DNA of 64,000 nt from Methylocystis sp. (GCA_002929055.1 PERY01000008.1:36962-100961); one strand, 5' to 3'. Shown: positions 1-10,631, numbered from the stretch's first letter. The notes: generated by a model from the letters alone, not told the origin. A program made the numbers and translations.

Positions 1-117
1 CTCGATGAACTCATCACGCATCGGCGCTTCGCGCTGCAGGCGCAGGACGCCTATCCGATCGCGTTCAACAATCCATCCTGCCTGAAAATGGTTCTCGACT
101 GGAGAGCGGTAGCATGA
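1..117 (+). CDS. bchC: BchC C-terminus (partial): bacteriochlorophyllide a dehydrogenase
   Basis: Only the last 38 codons are in the window. The reading frame from base 1 gives a tail with ITHR near its start and [11 protein letters not shown] close to its end, which I recognise as the C-terminus of BchC, the dehydrogenase that oxidises the 3-hydroxyethyl group of bacteriochlorophyllide to acetyl. The stop codon overlaps the bchX start in an ATGA arrangement, the usual bchC-bchX coupling of purple bacteria. The identification rests on this short tail plus gene order. Confidence 0.8.
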   Translation, partial: LDELITHRRFALQAQDAYPIAFNNPSCLKMVLDWRAVA

Positions 118-1130
118 ACTTCAACGAAGGGTTTCTCACCGCTGAAGAACGCGCCAATCCGCCCGCGCATTCATTGCGCGCGGAGGCCGCAATCGAGCCT
201 GATCCCACGCCGACGACAGCGACGAAAGAGACGCAGATCATCGCCATCTATGGCAAGGGCGGCATCGGCAAGAGCTTCACCCTCGCCAACCTCTCCTACA
301 TGATGGCGCAGCAGGGCAAGAAGGTTCTGCTCATTGGCTGCGACCCCAAGAGCGACACGACCTCGTTGCTCTTTGGCGGCCGCGCCTGCCCCACCATCAT
401 CGAAACATCGACAAAGAAGAAGCTCGCTGGCGATCAGGTCGCGATCGGCGACGTCTGCTTCAAGCGCGACGGCGTCTTCGCCATGGAGCTTGGCGGGCCG
501 GAAGTCGGACGCGGCTGCGGCGGGCGCGGCATCATTCACGGCTTCGAGCTGCTCGAAAAGCTTGGTTTCCATGAATGGGGCTTCGATTACGTTCTGCTCG
601 ACTTCCTTGGTGACGTTGTCTGTGGCGGCTTCGGCCTGCCGATCGCGCGCGACATGTGCCAGAAGGTCATCGTCGTCGGCTCCAACGACCTTCAGTCTCT
701 CTACGTCGCCAACAATGTCTGCTCGGCGGTGGAATATTTCCGCAAGCTGGGCGGCAATGTCGGCGTAGGCGGCCTGGTCATCAACAAGGACGACGGCACC
801 GGCGAGGCGCAGGCCTTTGCGCAGGCCGCGGGCATTCCGATCCTCGCATCGATTCCCGCCGATGAGGACATCCGCCGCAAGAGCGCGAATTACGAAATCA
901 TCGGCAAGCCAGAGGGACGCTGGGGGGCGCTCTTCGCGGAGCTCGCGAGCAATGTCGCCGACGCGAAGCCCAATCAGCCCAAGCCCCTGACGCAGGACCA
1001 GTTGCTCGGCCTCTTCTCCGGCGAATCCGTCGGTCGCGACGTCGTGCTGGAGCCCGCGACGCAGGAAGATATGTGCGGCGCGACGCTCACGCAGAAGCCG
1101 TCGCTCGAAGTCGTCTACGAGAGCATCTGA
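114..1130 (+). CDS. bchX: Chlorophyllide a reductase iron protein subunit X
   Basis: 338 residues. NifH-like ATPase that passes electrons to the BchYZ catalytic protein, which reduces ring B of chlorophyllide a to give bacteriochlorophyllide. A P-loop GKGGIGKS is at residues 47-54. The two cysteines expected to hold the intersubunit [4Fe-4S] cluster lie in GCGGRG and VVCGGFG contexts. It has an N-terminal extension of about 40 residues before the nucleotide-binding fold, typical of BchX and longer than in BchL. The start overlaps the bchC stop by 4 bases and bchY follows 11 bases later, so the genes are cotranscribed. BchL, encoded at 35078, is the paralogue for protochlorophyllide. Confidence 0.96.
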   Translation: MNFNEGFLTAEERANPPAHSLRAEAAIEPDPTPTTATKETQIIAIYGKGGIGKSFTLANLSYMMAQQGKKVLLIGCDPKSDTTSLLFGGRACPTIIETSTKKKLAGDQVAIGDVCFKRDGVFAMELGGPEVGRGCGGRGIIHGFELLEKLGFHEWGFDYVLLDFLGDVVCGGFGLPIARDMCQKVIVVGSNDLQSLYVANNVCSAVEYFRKLGGNVGVGGLVINKDDGTGEAQAFAQAAGIPILASIPADEDIRRKSANYEIIGKPEGRWGALFAELASNVADAKPNQPKPLTQDQLLGLFSGESVGRDVVLEPATQEDMCGATLTQKPSLEVVYESI

Positions 1131-1141
1131 GGGAGCGCGCG

Positions 1142-2689
1142 ATGGACGACCTCGGCTCTTGCAAGAACGGTTCTCCGATCGAACCCGCCAGCGACGTCAA
1201 TCTGACGGCGGCGCGGACGGATGGCCTCGGTTGTCACGCGGGCAAGGACAAGATGCGCGAGGCGGCGAAGGCCGCGGGGTTGAGCGAAACGCTCGGTCAA
1301 TATGCAAAGGACTATCCGCAGGGCCCGCACGACCAGCCGCAAAGCATGTGTCCCGCCTTCGGCTCGCTGCGCGTCGGTCTGCGCATGCGCCGGACGGCGA
1401 TGGTGCTGTCGGGCTCCGCCTGCTGCGTGTACGGCCTGACCTTCACCTCGCATTTTTACGGCGCCAGGCGGACGGTCGGCTATGTGCCGTTCAGTTCCGA
1501 GACGCTCGTCACAGGAAAATTGTTCGAGGACATTCGCGAGGCTGTGCACCAGCTCGCCGACCCGCAACTCTACGACTCGGTCGTCATCATAAATCTTTGC
1601 GTGCCGACAGCGTCGGGCGTGCCGCTGCGTCTCCTGCCAAAGGAGATCAATGGCGTGCGCATCATCGGGATCGACGTGCCGGGTTTTGGCGTGCCGACCC
1701 ATGCCGAAGCCAAGGACGTTCTCGCCGGCGCCATGCTGCGCTTCGCGCGGCTCGAAGCCGAGCAGGGTCCGGTCCAGGCGCCGCGAACGTTGCGTTCAGA
1801 TAAGCCGACCGTCTCGCTTCTCGGCGAAATGTTCCCCGCCGATCCCATGCAGCTCGGCGCCATGCTCGATCTCCTCGGCCTCGCCGCCGGCCCCGTGGTC
1901 CCGACTCGCGAATGGCGCGAACTTTATGGTGCGCTCGATTGCGCCGCGGTGGCCGCGATCCATCCTTTCTACGCCTCGTGCGTGCGTGAATTCGAGGCGG
2001 CCGGACGCCGCGTGATCGGCTCCGCGCCGGTTGGCCACGACGGCACAGCCGACTGGCTCGACGCGATTGGCGACGCCTGCAATGTGGCGCGCGACGCCAT
2101 CGACGCCGCGAAGAATCGCCTGCTGCCCGCCATCAAGGGCGCGCTGGCGGCGACGCCGATCAAGGGCCGGATCACCCTGTCGGGCTATGAAGGCTCCGAA
2201 CTTCTCGTCGGGCGTCTCCTTGTCGAGTCCGGCGCCGATCTTCGCTACGTCGGCACAGCCTGCCCGCGCTCGCGCTTCTCCGACGCCGACCGCGAATGGC
2301 TCGAAGCCAAGGGCGTGCATGTGCAGTTTCGCGCGTCGCTCGAGCAGGATCTTGCGGCCTATCAGGAGTTCAAGCCTGATCTTGCGATCGGCACGACTCC
2401 CGTCGTGCAGAAGGCGAAGCAGAATGCGACGCCCGCGCTCTATTTCACCAATCTCATCTCCGCGCGCCCCTTGATGGGCGTCGCGGGCGCGGGGGCGCTC
2501 GCCAGGGTGATCAACACCGCAATTGGCAATCAATCTCGCTTCGACGAGATGAACGCCTTCTTCGCCGGCGTCGGCGCGGGATACGCCGCTGGCGTCTGGC
2601 AGGATGTCCCTCGCGACCGTCCCGAGTTTCGCAAGAAGCAGCGCGCGAAGCTGGCCCGCAAGCCGTCCGAGGAGATGGGCGCATGCTAG
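1142..2689 (+). CDS. bchY: Chlorophyllide a reductase subunit Y
   Basis: 515 residues from an ATG preceded by GGGAG. The open frame extends upstream into bchX, but that extension is unlike the family and overlaps the bchX tail, so I take the start at 1142. NifD-like subunit of the nitrogenase-type enzyme reducing the C7=C8 bond of chlorophyllide a. Cysteine-containing segments SMCPAFGSL and GSACCVYG fit the Fe-S cluster site shared with BchZ. It overlaps bchZ by 7 bases, consistent with equal synthesis of the two catalytic subunits. Confidence 0.95.
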   Translation: MDDLGSCKNGSPIEPASDVNLTAARTDGLGCHAGKDKMREAAKAAGLSETLGQYAKDYPQGPHDQPQSMCPAFGSLRVGLRMRRTAMVLSGSACCVYGLTFTSHFYGARRTVGYVPFSSETLVTGKLFEDIREAVHQLADPQLYDSVVIINLCVPTASGVPLRLLPKEINGVRIIGIDVPGFGVPTHAEAKDVLAGAMLRFARLEAEQGPVQAPRTLRSDKPTVSLLGEMFPADPMQLGAMLDLLGLAAGPVVPTREWRELYGALDCAAVAAIHPFYASCVREFEAAGRRVIGSAPVGHDGTADWLDAIGDACNVARDAIDAAKNRLLPAIKGALAATPIKGRITLSGYEGSELLVGRLLVESGADLRYVGTACPRSRFSDADREWLEAKGVHVQFRASLEQDLAAYQEFKPDLAIGTTPVVQKAKQNATPALYFTNLISARPLMGVAGAGALARVINTAIGNQSRFDEMNAFFAGVGAGYAAGVWQDVPRDRPEFRKKQRAKLARKPSEEMGAC

Positions 2690-4140
2690 TCCTCGACCAC
2701 GATCGCGCCGGCGGCTATTGGGGCGCTGTTTACGTCTTCACTGCGATCAAGGGCCTTCAGGTCGTGATCGACGGACCTGTCGGCTGCGAAAATCTGCCGG
2801 TCACTTCGGTTCTTCATTACACCGATGCGCTGCCGCCGCACGAACTGCCCATCGTCGTAACTGGCCTGGCGGAAGAAGAGCTTGGTCGGCATGGCACGGA
2901 AGGGGCGATGAAGCGCGCGCATGCAACGCTCGATCCGGATCTTCCCAGCGTCGTCGTCACCGGCTCCATCGCCGAAATGATCGGCGGCGGCGTGACGCCG
3001 GAGGGCACGGGGATACAGCGCTTTCTGCCGCGCACGATCGACGAGGATCAATGGCAGTGCGCCAATCGCGCCATGAGCTGGCTCTGGAGCGAATACGGCC
3101 CCAAGAAGGGCCAGGCGCCAAAGCGTAAGGAGCGCGCGCCGGGCGAGAAGCCACGCGTGAACATCATCGGCCCCTCGTACGGCGTCTTCAACATGCCGTC
3201 GGACCTTGCCGAGATTCGCCGTCTCGTCGAAGGCGTTGGCGCCGAGATCAACATGGTGTTTCCGCTCGGCAGCCACGTCGCCGACACGCCGCGCCTTGCA
3301 GACGCGGACGTGAACATCTGCATGTATCGCGAGTTCGGCCGCCAGCTCTGCGAAATGCTGGATCGACCCTATCTGCAGGCGCCGATCGGGCTGCACAGCA
3401 CGACGAAATTCCTGCGCACCCTTGGGCAAGAGCTCGGTCTCGATCCGGAGCCCTTCATCGAGCGAGAAAAACATACGACGATCAAGCCGCTCTGGGATCT
3501 GTGGCGCTCGGTCACGCAAGACTTCTTCGGGACCGCCTCCTTCGGCGTCGTCGCGACCGAGACCTACGCGCGGGGCCTGCGCAATTTTCTCGAAGACGAA
3601 ATGGGCCTGCCCTGCACCTTCGCCATCAGCCGCAAACCCGGCGAAAAAACAGACAACGCCGCCATTCGCGCTGCGCTCCGCGAGACGCCGCCGCTCGTTC
3701 TGTTCGGCAGCTACAATGAGCGCATGTACGCCGCAGAGGCGGGTGGGCGATCGATGTACATTCCGGCGTCTTTCCCCGGCGCCGTCATTCGCCGTCATAC
3801 CGGAACGCCCTTCATGGGCTACGCGGGCGCCGTCTACCTCGTGCAGGAAGTCTGCAACGCATTGTTCGACGCGCTCTTCAACATTCTGCCGTTGGGTACG
3901 GAACTCGACAAGGTCGCACCGACGCCTGCGCGCCTCCATCGTGAGATCCCCTGGGAAGACGCCGCGAAGACGATGCTCGACGAGCTTGTCGAAGCGACGC
4001 CTGTGCTCGTGCGCATCTCGGCGGCGAAGCGTCTGCGCGATGCGGCTGAAAGCGAGACGCGGCGCGCTGGAGACGAATCGGTCACGCCGGTGCGCGTCGA
4101 GAAAGCGCGGGAACTTGTGATGGAAGGGAAAGGCGCATGA
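2683..4140 (+). CDS. bchZ: Chlorophyllide a reductase subunit Z
   Basis: 485 residues, NifK-like partner of BchY. The N-terminus contains the expected GCENLPVTS segment, a cluster-ligand region in this family. The gene begins inside the end of bchY (7-base overlap) and is followed by pufQ about 95 bases later. In many purple bacteria the end of bchZ carries promoter elements for puf; I see no clear operator here, so puf may rely on read-through from bchCXYZ or on an unrecognised promoter. Confidence 0.95.
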   Translation: MLVLDHDRAGGYWGAVYVFTAIKGLQVVIDGPVGCENLPVTSVLHYTDALPPHELPIVVTGLAEEELGRHGTEGAMKRAHATLDPDLPSVVVTGSIAEMIGGGVTPEGTGIQRFLPRTIDEDQWQCANRAMSWLWSEYGPKKGQAPKRKERAPGEKPRVNIIGPSYGVFNMPSDLAEIRRLVEGVGAEINMVFPLGSHVADTPRLADADVNICMYREFGRQLCEMLDRPYLQAPIGLHSTTKFLRTLGQELGLDPEPFIEREKHTTIKPLWDLWRSVTQDFFGTASFGVVATETYARGLRNFLEDEMGLPCTFAISRKPGEKTDNAAIRAALRETPPLVLFGSYNERMYAAEAGGRSMYIPASFPGAVIRRHTGTPFMGYAGAVYLVQEVCNALFDALFNILPLGTELDKVAPTPARLHREIPWEDAAKTMLDELVEATPVLVRISAAKRLRDAAESETRRAGDESVTPVRVEKARELVMEGKGA

Positions 4141-4234
4141 TGCTCTCTTCGTCCCCCGCCCCCAGCCGTAAATTTGCGCACCGCGAAGGCGGCTGTGCGA
4201 ATGCAATGCATTTCGTTTGCAGGAAGGAGAAGCC

Positions 4235-4486
4235 ATGAGCCTCGCCATCTATTCGACGCCGTCCCCCCGCGCCGGAAGGTTCAAATTAGCGCTCGCGCTT
4301 GGCGCGCTGTTTCCGCTGTTCTTCGGGACGGCGGCGATCAGGCGGCTGCTTGCGCGCTTCCATATTCGTAACGAGCCGGATGCGTCGCGGCGCTCGGTCA
4401 TCGGCGAAGCGCAGGAGAATATGTCAATCGCAGTGTCCTACGCGCTCATGGCGCGAGCGATGCTTCAGAGCTTCGCGCGGCAATAG
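4235..4486 (+). CDS. pufQ: PufQ-like bacteriochlorophyll synthesis/puf regulatory protein
   Basis: 83 residues. The start is the ATG at 4235, after a strong ribosome-binding site AGGAAGGAG (4221-4229). One hydrophobic segment (about residues 17-35) follows a short basic N-terminus, then an Arg-rich stretch and an Ala/Met-rich tail. Position between bchZ and pufB and the size match PufQ, a small membrane protein thought to help deliver bacteriochlorophyll intermediates during antenna assembly. Sequence similarity is weak because PufQ evolves fast, so the name rests partly on gene order. Confidence 0.65.
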   Translation: MSLAIYSTPSPRAGRFKLALALGALFPLFFGTAAIRRLLARFHIRNEPDASRRSVIGEAQENMSIAVSYALMARAMLQSFARQ

Positions 4487-4572
4487 CCGGGCGGAACGCC
4501 TGTCGTGACTTTGCGGTCGCGATATTTCGGCCGCGTAAGGCGTGCGCGGCGACGCCAACGGAGGTCAAGACA

Positions 4573-4725
4573 ATGACCAACGACAAGGAAAAATCGTCTT
4601 TGACAGGTTTGTCTGAGGCGGAAGCTCAGGAGTTCCACAAATTCTTCCTTCAAGGAATCCTCGGCTTCACGGCGACCTCGCTGGTCGCCCATGTTCTCAT
4701 CTGGGTCTGGCGGCCCTGGTTCTGA
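4573..4725 (+). CDS. pufB: LH1 antenna beta subunit
   Basis: 50 residues, too short for many gene callers. The polypeptide has the hallmarks of an LH1 beta chain: acidic, hydrophilic N-terminus with [12 protein letters not shown], one transmembrane helix, the bacteriochlorophyll-ligating His in LVAH (residue 40), and the WVWRPW motif at the C-terminus. The conserved FH pair at residues 21-22 is also present. pufA follows after 28 bases. It forms the LH1 ring around the reaction centre with PufA. Confidence 0.95.
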   Translation: MTNDKEKSSLTGLSEAEAQEFHKFFLQGILGFTATSLVAHVLIWVWRPWF

Positions 4726-4753
4726 TCCTCGGGTCCAATATGGAGCGAATGAC

Positions 4754-4918
4754 ATGTGGAGAATCTGGTTGATCTTCGATCCGCGGCGCTCGCTGGTCGC
4801 GATCCTCTCCTTCGCTTTTATCATGGTGATGCTGAACCATTTCATTCAGCTCAGCACACCACGTTACGGCTCATGGCTGAATAGCGAGCCGTGGCCGCCG
4901 AAGGCAGCAACGAAGTAG
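4754..4918 (+). CDS. pufA: LH1 antenna alpha subunit
   Basis: 54 residues, starting [12 protein letters not shown], the canonical LH1 alpha N-terminus, with one transmembrane helix and the bacteriochlorophyll ligand His29. Two features are unusual. The residue before the ligand is Asn (VMLNH), where the LH1 alpha sequences I recall (Rhodospirillum rubrum, Rhodobacter sphaeroides) have AxxIH. The Trp that normally lies 11 residues after the ligand is at +12 (Trp41), because the segment reads YGSW instead of YNW or FNW. That Trp normally hydrogen-bonds the pigment acetyl group, so the absorption maximum may differ from the usual 870-880 nm. Confidence 0.95.
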   Translation: MWRIWLIFDPRRSLVAILSFAFIMVMLNHFIQLSTPRYGSWLNSEPWPPKAATK

Positions 4919-4937
4919 GACTTGCACAAGTCTGGCA

Positions 4938-4966
4938 GTGGGAGGCGGATTGCCGCCGCCTCTCAC
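4938..4966 (+). other. pufA-pufL intercistronic mRNA hairpin
   Basis: An 11-base-pair stem (one G-U pair) with a 7-base loop lies 20 bases after the pufA stop: arms 4938-4948 and 4956-4966. There is no T run after it. In Rhodobacter, a hairpin at this place protects the pufBA message and raises LH1 over reaction-centre subunits. The position suggests the same role here. Confidence 0.7.
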
Positions 4967-5024
4967 GTTCAATCAAACGGTTCCGTCGTCGAGAGAGCGC
5001 CGAAGGGACAAAGGGAGCCACCCC

Positions 5025-5849
5025 ATGGCAATGCTGAGCTTTGAACGCAAATACCGCGTGCGCGGCGGGACGCTCCTAGGAGGCGATCTGTTCGACTTCT
5101 GGGTCGGCCCTTTCTATGTCGGCCTGTTTGGCGTGACCACCTTCATTTTTGCGACGCTTGGCACGTTGCTGATCGTATTCGCAGCGAGCCAGGGGCCGAC
5201 ATGGAACATCTGGCAGATCAACGTCGCGCCGCCGGATCTGAAATACGGGTTGGCGCTTGCGCCACTCAAAGAAGGCGGTCTCTGGCAGGTCATCACGGTC
5301 TGTGCGGTCGGCGCATTTGTTTCCTGGGCGCTGCGTGAAGTCGAAATCTGCCGCAAGCTGGGCATCGGCTACCATGTGCCCTTTGCATTTGCGGTTGCGA
5401 TTTTCGCTTATGTGTCGCTGGTCATCATCCGACCCCTCCTGCTCGGCGCCTGGGGTTATGGCTTCCCCTATGGCATCATCAGCCATCTGGATTGGGTGTC
5501 GAACACCGGCTACCAATATCTGAACTTCCAATACAATCCCGCGCATATGATCGCGGTGTCGTTCTTCTTTGCAACGACGTTCGCTCTGTCGCTGCACGGC
5601 TCGCTCGTCCTTTCCGCGACCAACCCCGGCAAGGGCGAGGAAGTGAAGACGTCGGAGCATGAGGACACATTCTTTCGCGACGCCATCGGCTACTCCATTG
5701 GCACGCTCGGCATTCACCGCCTTGGCCTGTTCCTGGCGCTGTCGGCCGGTTTCTGGAGCGCCGTGTGCATCATCATCAGCGGCCCGTTCTGGACTCGCGG
5801 CTGGCCCGAGTGGTGGAACTGGTGGCTCAATCTTCCCGTCTGGCGCTGA
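5025..5849 (+). CDS. pufL: Photosynthetic reaction centre L subunit
   Basis: 274 residues starting [15 protein letters not shown], the normal L-subunit N-terminus. I chose the ATG at 5025, after AAGGGAG, over upstream in-frame codons within the intercistronic hairpin. Five transmembrane helices, the special-pair and iron-ligand histidines in the NPAHM and GTLGIHRLG regions, and a WWNWW segment near the C-terminus are visible. It binds the cofactors of the active electron-transfer branch together with PufM. pufM follows after 12 bases. Confidence 0.97.
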   Translation: MAMLSFERKYRVRGGTLLGGDLFDFWVGPFYVGLFGVTTFIFATLGTLLIVFAASQGPTWNIWQINVAPPDLKYGLALAPLKEGGLWQVITVCAVGAFVSWALREVEICRKLGIGYHVPFAFAVAIFAYVSLVIIRPLLLGAWGYGFPYGIISHLDWVSNTGYQYLNFQYNPAHMIAVSFFFATTFALSLHGSLVLSATNPGKGEEVKTSEHEDTFFRDAIGYSIGTLGIHRLGLFLALSAGFWSAVCIIISGPFWTRGWPEWWNWWLNLPVWR

Positions 5850-5861
5850 GGGAGAGAACCC

Positions 5862-6839
5862 GTGGCTTATTATCAAAACATCTTCACACAGGTTCAGGTC
5901 CGCGGCGAAGCGCCCGAACCGGGCGTCGAGGTCGCGGGCCTCGAACGAACACGCGCAGCCGCTTTCGTCCACTTCTTTGGCCGCTTCGGCAATGCGCAGA
6001 TCGGTCCGATCTATCTTGGTTATCTCGGTTCGCTGTCGCTCGCCTTGGGCTTCATCGCCTTCGAGATCATCGGTCTCAATATGTGGGCGTCTGTAAAGTG
6101 GGATCCACTTCAGTTCGTGCGGCAATTGCCTTGGCTCGCACTCGAGCCGCCAAAGCCTGAATACGGACTGAAGATATTTCCGCCGCTCAGCGAAGGCGGC
6201 TGGTGGCTGATCGCCGGCTTCTTCCTGACTGCGTCCGTATTGCTCTGGTGGTGGCGCATGTATCGGCGTGCGCGCGCGCTGGGTCTTGGCACGCATACGG
6301 CGTGGGCCTTTCTTTCGGCGATCTGGCTCTATCTCGTGCTCGGCTTCATTCGCCCGGTGCTCATGGGGAGTTGGAGCGAGGCGGTCCCATTTGGCATCTT
6401 CCCGCATCTCGACTGGACTTCGGCCTTCTCCATCCGCTACGGCAATCTGTTCTATAATCCCTTCCACATGCTCTCGATCGTCTTCCTCTACGGATCGGCG
6501 CTTCTCTTCGCCATGCATGGCGCGACGATTCTTGCGGTGGGGCGTTTCGGCGGCGAACGCGAGATCGAACAGATTCTCGATCGCGGCACCGCTTCGGAGC
6601 GCGCAGCGCTGTTCTGGCGCTGGACGATGGGCTTCAACGCCACAATGGAGTCGATCCATCGCTGGGCATGGTGGTTCGCAGTTCTGACGACGCTGACGGG
6701 CGGCATCGGCATTCTTCTTACCGGAACGGTAGTCGACAACTGGTATCTGTGGGGCGTGACGCATGGCCTTGCGCCCGAATATCCCCATGCCTTTCCACCG
6801 GTCGTCGACCCCGCCCTCGCCACAGGAGGCGCGCCATGA
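5862..6839 (+). CDS. pufM: Photosynthetic reaction centre M subunit
   Basis: 325 residues from a GTG start preceded by GGAGAG. The N-terminus [13 protein letters not shown] is characteristic of PufM. Five transmembrane helices, the YNPFHM segment with a bacteriochlorophyll-ligating His, and [10 protein letters not shown] around the iron/quinone site are present. The stop codon overlaps the pufC start (ATGA). It forms the heterodimeric core with PufL. Confidence 0.97.
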   Translation: MAYYQNIFTQVQVRGEAPEPGVEVAGLERTRAAAFVHFFGRFGNAQIGPIYLGYLGSLSLALGFIAFEIIGLNMWASVKWDPLQFVRQLPWLALEPPKPEYGLKIFPPLSEGGWWLIAGFFLTASVLLWWWRMYRRARALGLGTHTAWAFLSAIWLYLVLGFIRPVLMGSWSEAVPFGIFPHLDWTSAFSIRYGNLFYNPFHMLSIVFLYGSALLFAMHGATILAVGRFGGEREIEQILDRGTASERAALFWRWTMGFNATMESIHRWAWWFAVLTTLTGGIGILLTGTVVDNWYLWGVTHGLAPEYPHAFPPVVDPALATGGAP

Positions 6840-7864
6840 GAATCGTACTATCATTATTCGGCTTCCTCGCGGCGGCGTTTCTCACGATCATGATGTTCAC
6901 GACCGCAGGCTGGGTGCGCCCGCCGATCGTCGGCGTTCAAACGGGCTTTCGCGGCACCGGTCAGGAGCAACTCGTGAGCGCGCAGGCAAAGCGCATCATC
7001 GAGGCCGCGAACGCGCTGCCGGAGGCGATCGACCCCGCCTCGCCTTCGGGCGAGCGGGCGACCGCCGCCTATAAGAACGTGAAGGTGCTGACCGACCTCA
7101 GCACCGAGCAGTTCAACCGCGTGATGGTCGCCATCACGCAGTGGGTTTCGCCCGAGCAGGGCTGCGCTTATTGCCACAACACGGAGAACCTTGCCGACGA
7201 CGGGCTCTACACCAAGATCGTCGCACGACGGATGCTCGAGATGACGCGCGACATCAACAAGAACTACACGGCGCATGTCGCCGACACCGGCGTGACCTGC
7301 TACACCTGTCACCGTGGGCAGCCGGTGCCCAGCAACATCTGGTTCGAGAACAAAGGCGGCCCGCACGCGGGCGGCTGGTCGGCTCACAACTACGGATTCG
7401 GTCATCCAGGCGCTGCTAATGGATCGACAGCGATGACCATCGATCCCTTGACGCCGCATCTCTTTGACAACGCCAAGATCCGCGTGCAGGCCAGCACGTC
7501 GTTGCCAGAAGGAACCTCGAACGCCTCGATCCAGCAGACCGAGCAGACCTATGCGCTCATGATCCATATATCACAGGGTTTGGGCGTGAACTGCACCTTT
7601 TGTCACAACTCTCGCAATTGGGCGAGTTGGGAGCAGAGCAATCCGCAGCGCGTGACCGCCTGGCACGGGCTGTTCATGATGCGGGAACTGAACGGCGCCT
7701 ATCTCGAGCCGTTGAAGGTTTCCTATCCGGAGAACCGGCTTGGACCGCTCGGCGACGCGCCCAAGGCGAACTGCGCGACCTGTCACCAGGGCGTCAGCAA
7801 GCCGCTCCTGGGCCAGAGCATGGCGAAGGATTTCCCGGAGCTCGGCGGCAAGAGCGCGCCGTGA
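6836..7864 (+). CDS. pufC: Reaction-centre-bound tetrahaem cytochrome c subunit
   Basis: 342 residues with four CxxCH haem sites: CAYCH at 110, CYTCH at 155, CTFCH at 253 and CATCH at 313. It re-reduces the photo-oxidised special pair from the periplasmic side. The N-terminus has one hydrophobic segment (about residues 4-24) ending in FTTAGW. I see no lipobox cysteine there, so the protein is probably held by an uncleaved helix rather than by a lipid anchor. The start overlaps the pufM stop by 4 bases; upstream in-frame codons lie inside pufM and were not used. Confidence 0.96.
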   Translation: MRIVLSLFGFLAAAFLTIMMFTTAGWVRPPIVGVQTGFRGTGQEQLVSAQAKRIIEAANALPEAIDPASPSGERATAAYKNVKVLTDLSTEQFNRVMVAITQWVSPEQGCAYCHNTENLADDGLYTKIVARRMLEMTRDINKNYTAHVADTGVTCYTCHRGQPVPSNIWFENKGGPHAGGWSAHNYGFGHPGAANGSTAMTIDPLTPHLFDNAKIRVQASTSLPEGTSNASIQQTEQTYALMIHISQGLGVNCTFCHNSRNWASWEQSNPQRVTAWHGLFMMRELNGAYLEPLKVSYPENRLGPLGDAPKANCATCHQGVSKPLLGQSMAKDFPELGGKSAP

Positions 7865-7874
7865 CTCCCCGACT

Positions 7875-7910
7875 CGCCCGGCCGGCCAAAACCGGCCGGG
7901 CGCCCTTTTT
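7875..7910 (+). terminator. Intrinsic terminator of the puf operon
   Basis: A perfect 11-base-pair GC-rich stem (arms 7875-7885 and 7892-7902), a 6-base loop, then CCCTTTTT. It lies 11 bases after the pufC stop and closes the bchCXYZ-puf transcription unit. Confidence 0.93.
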
Positions 7911-8006
7911 GGTCATTTTCGATCCAAGTTTCACGGATTTGTTAAGCCGCTTGCAATTCGGACTTTGCTTTCGTTTCGATGGGCGATAAGCGGGGAGGAA
8001 CGAGCC

Positions 8007-8339
8007 GTGTGCACTCTGGAGAGCGCGTTGCAAGATGAGTGCGTCAGCGTTGTTCAAAGGCAGGACGACGAGGGCGCCTATATGATCCGCATCGGAGAGC
8101 TCGAGACGGTGATCACGATCCGCCTGAGACGAACCTGGGGCTCACGCACCGCCTATCGACAAAGCCACGCCATCAAGACGCCGCGCCAGCCCTGTCCCTA
8201 TTGGAGTTGCGCGCCAGAGGCGGAGACGCCGGGCGACGCGCTGCGAAAGGCGATCACCGGGCTCACAATGCATTATCGCAAGGCGGTGGGCGAAGGTTAC
8301 GCCCCCACGGAAGACTGGCTCGTTCCGGCTAACGGATGA
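8007..8339 (+). CDS. Uncharacterised 110-residue protein
   Basis: GTG start at 8007 with a good ribosome-binding site (GGGGAGGAA, 7992-8000). The open frame extends further upstream but only through the pufC tail and its terminator, so I reject that. The protein is soluble, with acidic first residues, a basic stretch (RLRRTWGSRTAYR), a TPRQPCPYWSC segment with two cysteines, and no signal peptide. I do not recognise a family. It lies between puf and bchJ and is convergent with bchJ, with a 3-base gap. That it is a gene rests on the ribosome-binding site and on filling the gap between two recognised genes. Confidence 0.55.
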   Translation: MCTLESALQDECVSVVQRQDDEGAYMIRIGELETVITIRLRRTWGSRTAYRQSHAIKTPRQPCPYWSCAPEAETPGDALRKAITGLTMHYRKAVGEGYAPTEDWLVPANG

Positions 8340-8342
8340 CGA

Positions 8343-8954
8343 CTACCAGCGCAGCTCGAAAACGCACGCCTTCCCACCCGTCGCCTCGCACTCCACTTCG
8401 TGGACCCGAAGTTCGTCGCCGATGATCTCGCCAAAGACGCGCTCGAAGGTCGCGGCGAAATAGCTGCAGGCGGGCTCCCTTGTATGAAGCTCCTTGCAGA
8501 CCGGCGAGCCTGCGATGCGTAGCCGAAACCCTGTCGCATGATCGTAGGAAAACGCACCGCTCCCGACGAAGGTCCAGGCATGGCGCTCAATCGCCGCCGC
8601 AAGAATGCGCGACGCGAGAGAACGCGGCAGCATCTTGAGCACGCGCTGAGCCAACCGGGGGATGCGGTTCGAGAGCAGATAGTCGCCCGTGAGGCGGCCA
8701 GCGAGCCTGGAGACGAGGGCGGCCTGCAGTTCGCCGAGGCGCTCGACGGCGACGCGATGAAGCCGGGCGACATCGATTTCCGGAACCATCCGCGTTGGAG
8801 GCTCCGTGAGGTGACGGGCAAGGCCGGCCGCCGCGAATATCTCGCGACACTGCGTCCCGCCGCATTCCGAAGTCAGAGCCTGCGCCATGCGTGTGATGGC
8901 GTTCGGCCCGATGACCGCAGCGCCTGTAGCAGCCTCAGTGGACGTGATGCTCAT
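8343..8954 (-). CDS. bchJ: BchJ, V4R-domain bacteriochlorophyll biosynthesis protein
   Basis: About 203 residues if translation starts at MSITSTE (8954); a further in-frame Met lies 8 codons upstream. The C-terminal half is a V4R (4-vinyl reductase) domain with a segment of Cys and His residues ([11 protein letters not shown]) and the ending [10 protein letters not shown]. BchJ was once proposed to be the 8-vinyl reductase. Later work gives that role to BciA/BciB or to the chlorophyllide reductase itself, and suggests BchJ acts as a substrate carrier. Its start lies inside the end of bchE by about 20 bases, so it is coupled to bchE. Confidence 0.88.
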   Translation of the reverse strand: MSITSTEAATGAAVIGPNAITRMAQALTSECGGTQCREIFAAAGLARHLTEPPTRMVPEIDVARLHRVAVERLGELQAALVSRLAGRLTGDYLLSNRIPRLAQRVLKMLPRSLASRILAAAIERHAWTFVGSGAFSYDHATGFRLRIAGSPVCKELHTREPACSYFAATFERVFGEIIGDELRVHEVECEATGGKACVFELRW

Positions 8955-10593
8955 GGGGCTCCACGCGCTCCTGTGCAATTACCCCGCCGAGCGGCGCATC
9001 GTCAAGCACGTCCTCCATCTGCTCCTTGCCGCCGCCGCAGGCCATCGTCAGCGCTGCTTCATGCATGGTGCTGGCCGGGCGATTATGCGTGACCTGCCAT
9101 TCGACATCTTCGTCGGCCGCACGCTTGCGGGTCGTGTCGAAGTCGAACTTCACTTTCTTGCGCGACTGCGGCCCCCAATAGTCGACCTTGCCAAGATCAT
9201 AAAACTTGCGCTCGAAGCCGGCCTTCAGGAAGGCTTTGAGACAGCCGAGCAGATAACGCCGCCGCTGACCGCTGCCGGCCCAGGGGTAGGAGAAAAGGGC
9301 CTTCTTCATATAGAAGCGGCGATAGTTGTTCATCACGCGGTCGAGCAATTCGCCGCGTTCCATCGCCTGCGGCCGGATGATGGGCGTGACGAAATTATAT
9401 TTCTCGTAGTCGAAAATCTCCACCTTGTCGCCGAGCTCCTTGAAGAGATCCGAGAAGGGCCAGGGCGTGTACATCGACCAGTTGGCGAGATCGGGCTTCC
9501 AGTCCTGCGCCATGCGGTAGGTTTCCTCCAGCGTCTCGGCCGTCTCGTTTTCCAGCCCGACGATGAATTGCGCCTCGACGACGATGCCAGCATTGCGCAA
9601 AAGCTCGATGGCCCGTTTGTTCTGCGCGACCGTCGTTTCCTTGTTGAAGAGATCGAGCTTCAACTGCGCCGCCGCCTCGGTGCCAAGCGACACATGGATG
9701 AGCCCGGCTTTCCGATAGAAGGGCAAAAGCGCCTCGTCGCGCAAGATGTCGGTGACGCGCGTGTTGATGCCCCACAGAATATCAAGTTTGCGGTCGATCA
9801 ACTCCTGACAGAAAGCGACGAACTTCTTCTTGTTGATCGTCGGTTCCTCGTCAGCGAGGATGAAGAAGCCGACGCCGTGATCGCGCATCAGCGTCTCGAT
9901 TTCATCCACAACCTTCTTTGGATCACGAATGCGGTAGTCGCGCCAGAATTTCCACTGGCTGCAGAAGCTGCAGGTGAAGGGACAGCCGCGCGCCATATTG
10001 GGGATCGCGACCTTCACGCCGAGCGGAATATAATTGTACTTGTCCCAGTTCAGAATGCTCCAGTCGGCGACGATGGAGTCGATGTCCTTCACCGTCGGCG
10101 CCGCCGGGGTTGCGATCACCTTGCCCGCGTCTGCGTAGGCGAGGCCCTTGATCTCGCCGCGCCGCGCGGGCCAGCCGCCCTCGTCGATCGTGCGAACAAG
10201 ATCGACGATGATCTCTTCGCCTTCGCCGCGCACAATGGCGTCGATCCACGGCGCCTCGGCCAGCACCTGCCGATACATGAAGGTCGCATGCACGCCGCCG
10301 AGGACGGTGACGGCCTTGGGCGCCGCCTCCTTCGCAATCTGCAGCACGCGCTCCGCCTTGTAGATAGACGGCGTGATCGACGTGGCGCCGATGACGTCCG
10401 GCGCATAATCGGCGATCTCCTGTCGCAATGTCTCTTCCGGCACGTCGAAGGTCATCGCGTCTATGAACTTCACTTCTGCATAACCCGCCTTCTTCAGCGC
10501 GCCGGAGAGATAGGCGACCCATGCCGGGGGCCAATTGCCTGCGATCTCGGCGCCGCCGGAGTGGTAATTCGGGTGAATGAAGAGGATGCGCAT
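8935..10593 (-). CDS. bchE: Oxygen-independent Mg-protoporphyrin IX monomethyl ester cyclase BchE
   Basis: 552 residues. An N-terminal B12-binding domain (about residues 1-140) is followed by a radical-SAM domain with the CxxxCxxC cluster ligands Cys204, Cys208 and Cys211. It forms ring E of the bacteriochlorophyll macrocycle using water-derived oxygen, so it is the anaerobic cyclase. The C-terminus is His-rich (EPHEHHVH). The same window encodes the aerobic cyclase AcsF at 40330. A PpsR-like operator half-match lies about 38 bases upstream of the start, so bchE probably has its own promoter separate from bchIDO. Confidence 0.96.
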   Translation of the reverse strand: MRILFIHPNYHSGGAEIAGNWPPAWVAYLSGALKKAGYAEVKFIDAMTFDVPEETLRQEIADYAPDVIGATSITPSIYKAERVLQIAKEAAPKAVTVLGGVHATFMYRQVLAEAPWIDAIVRGEGEEIIVDLVRTIDEGGWPARRGEIKGLAYADAGKVIATPAAPTVKDIDSIVADWSILNWDKYNYIPLGVKVAIPNMARGCPFTCSFCSQWKFWRDYRIRDPKKVVDEIETLMRDHGVGFFILADEEPTINKKKFVAFCQELIDRKLDILWGINTRVTDILRDEALLPFYRKAGLIHVSLGTEAAAQLKLDLFNKETTVAQNKRAIELLRNAGIVVEAQFIVGLENETAETLEETYRMAQDWKPDLANWSMYTPWPFSDLFKELGDKVEIFDYEKYNFVTPIIRPQAMERGELLDRVMNNYRRFYMKKALFSYPWAGSGQRRRYLLGCLKAFLKAGFERKFYDLGKVDYWGPQSRKKVKFDFDTTRKRAADEDVEWQVTHNRPASTMHEAALTMACGGGKEQMEDVLDDAPLGGVIAQERVEPHEHHVH

Positions 10594-10631
10594 GGCGTGG
10601 CCTTTCGCCGTCAGCCGTCAATGTCACTGAG

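Noticed and set aside
4197..4215. Near-palindrome around TGCAATGCA before pufQ as a puf operator
   Set aside because: It has no match to PpsR, RegA or FnrL sites as I know them and is imperfect; kept out of the features.
5076..6854. 592-codon open frame antisense to pufLM
   Set aside because: Both pufL and pufM are certain on the plus strand; the antisense product is Arg/Glu-rich with no domain. High GC creates such long frames.
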